DNA of 64,000 nt from Carettochelys insculpta (taxonomy: Eukaryota; Chordata; Testudines; Carettochelyidae), in assembly GCF_033958435.1 (NCBI RefSeq), contig NC_134139.1, positions 200,739,501 to 200,803,500 of the forward strand, written 5' to 3'. The position numbers and the translations under genes are program-made. Below, one piece after another: positions 61,819 to 64,000 of the stretch. Within the stretch, counting starts at the first letter, position 1. Each line of letters starts with the position of its first letter. The notes below the pieces were generated by a model that was not told where the DNA came from, made no database searches, and saw only the letters and a program-made list of their open reading frames with translations.

Positions 61819-63183
61819 TCACAACTGCTCCACCCACTCTCTCGATTTCATACTCTCCTTTGCCTCCCTCAGCTTGCAGTCCTGCCTGAGGGGGTCAGCC
61901 TTGGGGGTGGACGTGCAGCAGGGTTCCTCAGCTGGCCGCAGCCTCCTCTCCACAGCTGCAACCCATGTCCCAACGGATGCCACATCCCAACGGTTGCACT
62001 GTGTCCTCCAGCCTCTCACCTGCTCAGCAAGCTCCGAGGTCTCCTCGGATGAACTCAGCACGCTGCACTGACTGGTGCAGCAAAGGGATGGACGTCTCTG
62101 TAGACAGCCCTGAGAGTCTATGCCCAGGATTGGACTGATATTAGCCACAGTGACGGGGAAGCCCTCTCCTTTCCCTACAGTGCTGTCTGGCACAAGCCTG
62201 TCCCTGCTGTTCTCCACCAGCTCATCAGTCACACAGCTGGCTGCTACGCCACCTCCACTCAGAGGGGCAGCGTCCTCTGCATTGGCACTGAAGTACAGAG
62301 TGGGACTCTCATGCCTTTGAGCTGTTCCTTCCCGGTGCTCCAGAAGGGCTCCCAAGTCAGAGGGCCCGTTGGCACTGCTCTCTGGAGTACGAGGCGCTAA
62401 CGTGCCTGCCGCTGGGTCTGCCTGAGCTTTGTGCTCCCTCCTCGAGTCTCTGTGGTGGGAGGCTTTTGCTGTTGGCCTGTGCTCCTCTTGCACAGTTGGT
62501 GCAATTCTTGCAGAGCACACATTGGGTTCGCTGCTTGCTAGAGTGACGTACGTCGTCTCCTTCCCACTCAGGCTTTGTCCACTGCCGTACTCTTCAGTCT
62601 GAGACCTCTGTCCCACTGCTCCGGCTGTTGGCATTTCAGGGCATTTCCTCACTGAAGACAACCCAAGTTTGGGCCATGGCCCAAGCATGGCACCGCAGGG
62701 TTTGCTTTCCACCCACCCTGCAGGACAGAGCTCCCCAATGCCACCATCTCCAAAGGCTGCATTGATCTTGGACACGTCGCCAGTTTTCAAGGCTAGCTTT
62801 ACCAAGAGCCAGTGGTGATGGCTCACCCAGGTGTCTTTCACAGAAGTATGGCCTTCAAGCGCTCCAAGAGAGGCCTCACAGTGTGCTCTAGAAGCACACC
62901 CTGCATGTACCACCTTTGAGACTTCTGCACTGAAAGAGGCAACATCCCCTTGCCTTGTAATTCCGAAGCTCTCCCCAGCTTCGCTTACAGACCGGAGAGT
63001 GGATCCTTCTACCCTACTATCCTCTGCCACGGAGAAGCTGCAAGACTTCTTCAGGAAACTCTGCCAGATCTCTGTGGATTTGGGATGCAGCAGGCTATAA
63101 TAGACAACCACTGCTACAGAGCCTAAAAGAAACCAAAGAAGAGTAAGGTGATATTTTTGCCAACACCTCCCAGTGGCATACAC
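61819..63183 (-). CDS. Unrecognised long ORF, probable large (possibly last) exon of an unidentified membrane-anchored protein
   Basis: This is the longest ORF in the window: 454 codons without a stop, on the minus strand, about 17.7 kb upstream of TRAM2. I do not recognise the protein and saw no catalytic motif. If translation starts at 63183, a hydrophobic stretch (about residues 13-32, LTLLWFLLGSVAVVVYYSLL) would be a signal anchor, followed by a Ser/Ala/Glu-rich, low-hydrophobicity region of about 400 residues with scattered Cys, an acidic SSSEETSE segment near residue 370, and a C-terminus rich in K/R/E. However, codons 12-20 coincide with a near-perfect acceptor (pyrimidine tract CTTCTTTGGTTTCTTTTAG ending at 63123). 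The true exon may therefore be 61819-63122, entered in phase 1, with the start codon in an upstream exon at higher coordinates. An ATTAAA-type polyadenylation hexamer lies 3' at 61228-61233. It could also be a chance ORF or a decayed gene. Confidence 0.5.
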   Translation of the reverse strand: MYATGRCWQKYHLTLLWFLLGSVAVVVYYSLLHPKSTEIWQSFLKKSCSFSVAEDSRVEGSTLRSVSEAGESFGITRQGDVASFSAEVSKVVHAGCASRAHCEASLGALEGHTSVKDTWVSHHHWLLVKLALKTGDVSKINAAFGDGGIGELCPAGWVESKPCGAMLGPWPKLGLSSVRKCPEMPTAGAVGQRSQTEEYGSGQSLSGKETTYVTLASSEPNVCSARIAPTVQEEHRPTAKASHHRDSRREHKAQADPAAGTLAPRTPESSANGPSDLGALLEHREGTAQRHESPTLYFSANAEDAAPLSGGGVAASCVTDELVENSRDRLVPDSTVGKGEGFPVTVANISPILGIDSQGCLQRRPSLCCTSQCSVLSSSEETSELAEQVRGWRTQCNRWDVASVGTWVAAVERRLRPAEEPCCTSTPKADPLRQDCKLREAKESMKSREWVEQL

Positions 63184-63346
63184 AGTGAAAGTGGGTGTAA
63201 TTTGGTATAATTATACCTATGTAATTTGGTGTCTAAGCAGAAAGCAGTGGTACTTTTGTTGATATTCAACAGAGAGCAAAGTTGTCAAGGTAAAATCCCC
63301 TCTGCAATTTAAGCATTTTCAGATGGTTACATGGGATGCAACTGTA

Positions 63347-63657
63347 CAGGGTGAACCTCTCTTGTCTGACACCCTCTGGACCTGACCTGACCCAGATGAC
63401 AGAAGGTCAGTATTGTCTAGTTGCATTACCAACACGCCTGCTGCTTACTGGGCTCTTAGCTGTAATTTACCCCTAAACGTCTTCTAAGTAACAGCAGAGA
63501 ACACAGAGAGCCAGGAACTGGTGGCTGTAAACAAACTTTATGGGGCCACAGGAAACTTGTCCACACACGTGCTAAGTGGTTCTCTGGCTAACTAAAATCA
63601 TGCTGGATTATGGATGTTGGTGGACAAGAAAGTTCTGGATTAGAGAGGTTCAACCTG
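63347..63657. mobile_element. Tc1/mariner-type MITE, copy 3
   Basis: 311 bp. The ends CAGGGTGAACCTCTCTTGTC and TTAGAGAGGTTCAACCTG are flanked by TA on both sides (63345-63346, 63658-63659). If the neighbouring ORF is spliced, this lies in its intron. Confidence 0.9.
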
Positions 63658-64000
63658 TAGCTGCATCATGAGGTGGGATAACACACCAGGGGCTAGATAC
63701 AAGTTGGTTGCACAGAATCTATAGCTTCTGGATGTGTCACTCAGGGGGCCCCAGTGCAGACATAAGCAGCCCTTAAGTATCAGGAGGGGGTAGGCAGAGG
63801 TGATCAAGTGCCTAAGATGAGTAACCAAGGAGATCTGAGCACAGCTCAGCACTTGTGCACCATCGCTACTAACCAGAAGGGACACCAATTGTTTGCAGGC
63901 CTGCGTTCACCACTCTCACTGCTCGCCAGTGGCTATTATTCCCGGGTGATGACTCATGGTTTATTTTTAAACACACTGAACTGTTTCTAAGACTTTCGCA
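63658..64000. other. Unannotated right edge
   Basis: No exon, repeat border or RNA gene could be recognised. Confidence 0.4.

Noticed and set aside
1..64000. CRISPR arrays, bacterial operons, prophage or integron structures
   Set aside because: No regularly spaced short direct repeats and no prokaryotic gene density; the content is a vertebrate chromosome.

Overview
The window is a stretch of a vertebrate nuclear genome, most likely a turtle or another non-squamate reptile. Three things point there. Four spliced exons on the minus strand match vertebrate TRAM2. The repeats are dominated by CR1 LINEs, a tRNA-headed SINE with a CR1-like tail, MIR/CORE-type SINEs, Penelope-like retroelements and palindromic DNA-transposon MITEs, a mix I associate with turtle genomes. 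Genes are sparse, with introns of up to about 28 kb. There is no bacterial-style gene organisation.

The only confidently identified protein gene is TRAM2 (translocating chain-associated membrane protein 2, an ER translocon accessory protein), running right to left. Its CpG-rich promoter and first coding exon lie at about 43.9-44.4 kb, exon 2 at 15716-15779, exon 3 at 10774-10883 and exon 4 at 10387-10503. Splice phases agree and give residues 1-137. The rest of the gene should lie beyond the left edge. Positions 1-10386 are therefore TRAM2 intron 4 material, and 15780-43970 is intron 1.

The right third (44.4-64 kb) lies upstream of TRAM2. It is mostly transposon debris, plus one long minus-strand ORF (61819-63183, 454 codons) with a strong splice-acceptor-like sequence inside its 5' end. 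I do not recognise this protein, and it is the best candidate for an undescribed gene here.

The rest is a layered transposon record. It includes a broken CR1 element at 1-2830, several other CR1 pieces, about a dozen MIR-type SINEs, hAT elements with 8-bp target duplications, Tc1/mariner-type MITEs with TA duplications, and palindromic MITEs with GGCTNNGTCTACAC-like ends and 3-bp duplications. Penelope-like tails also occur, and three of them carry an inverted partial copy of themselves. Several insertions are nested, so relative ages can be read directly.
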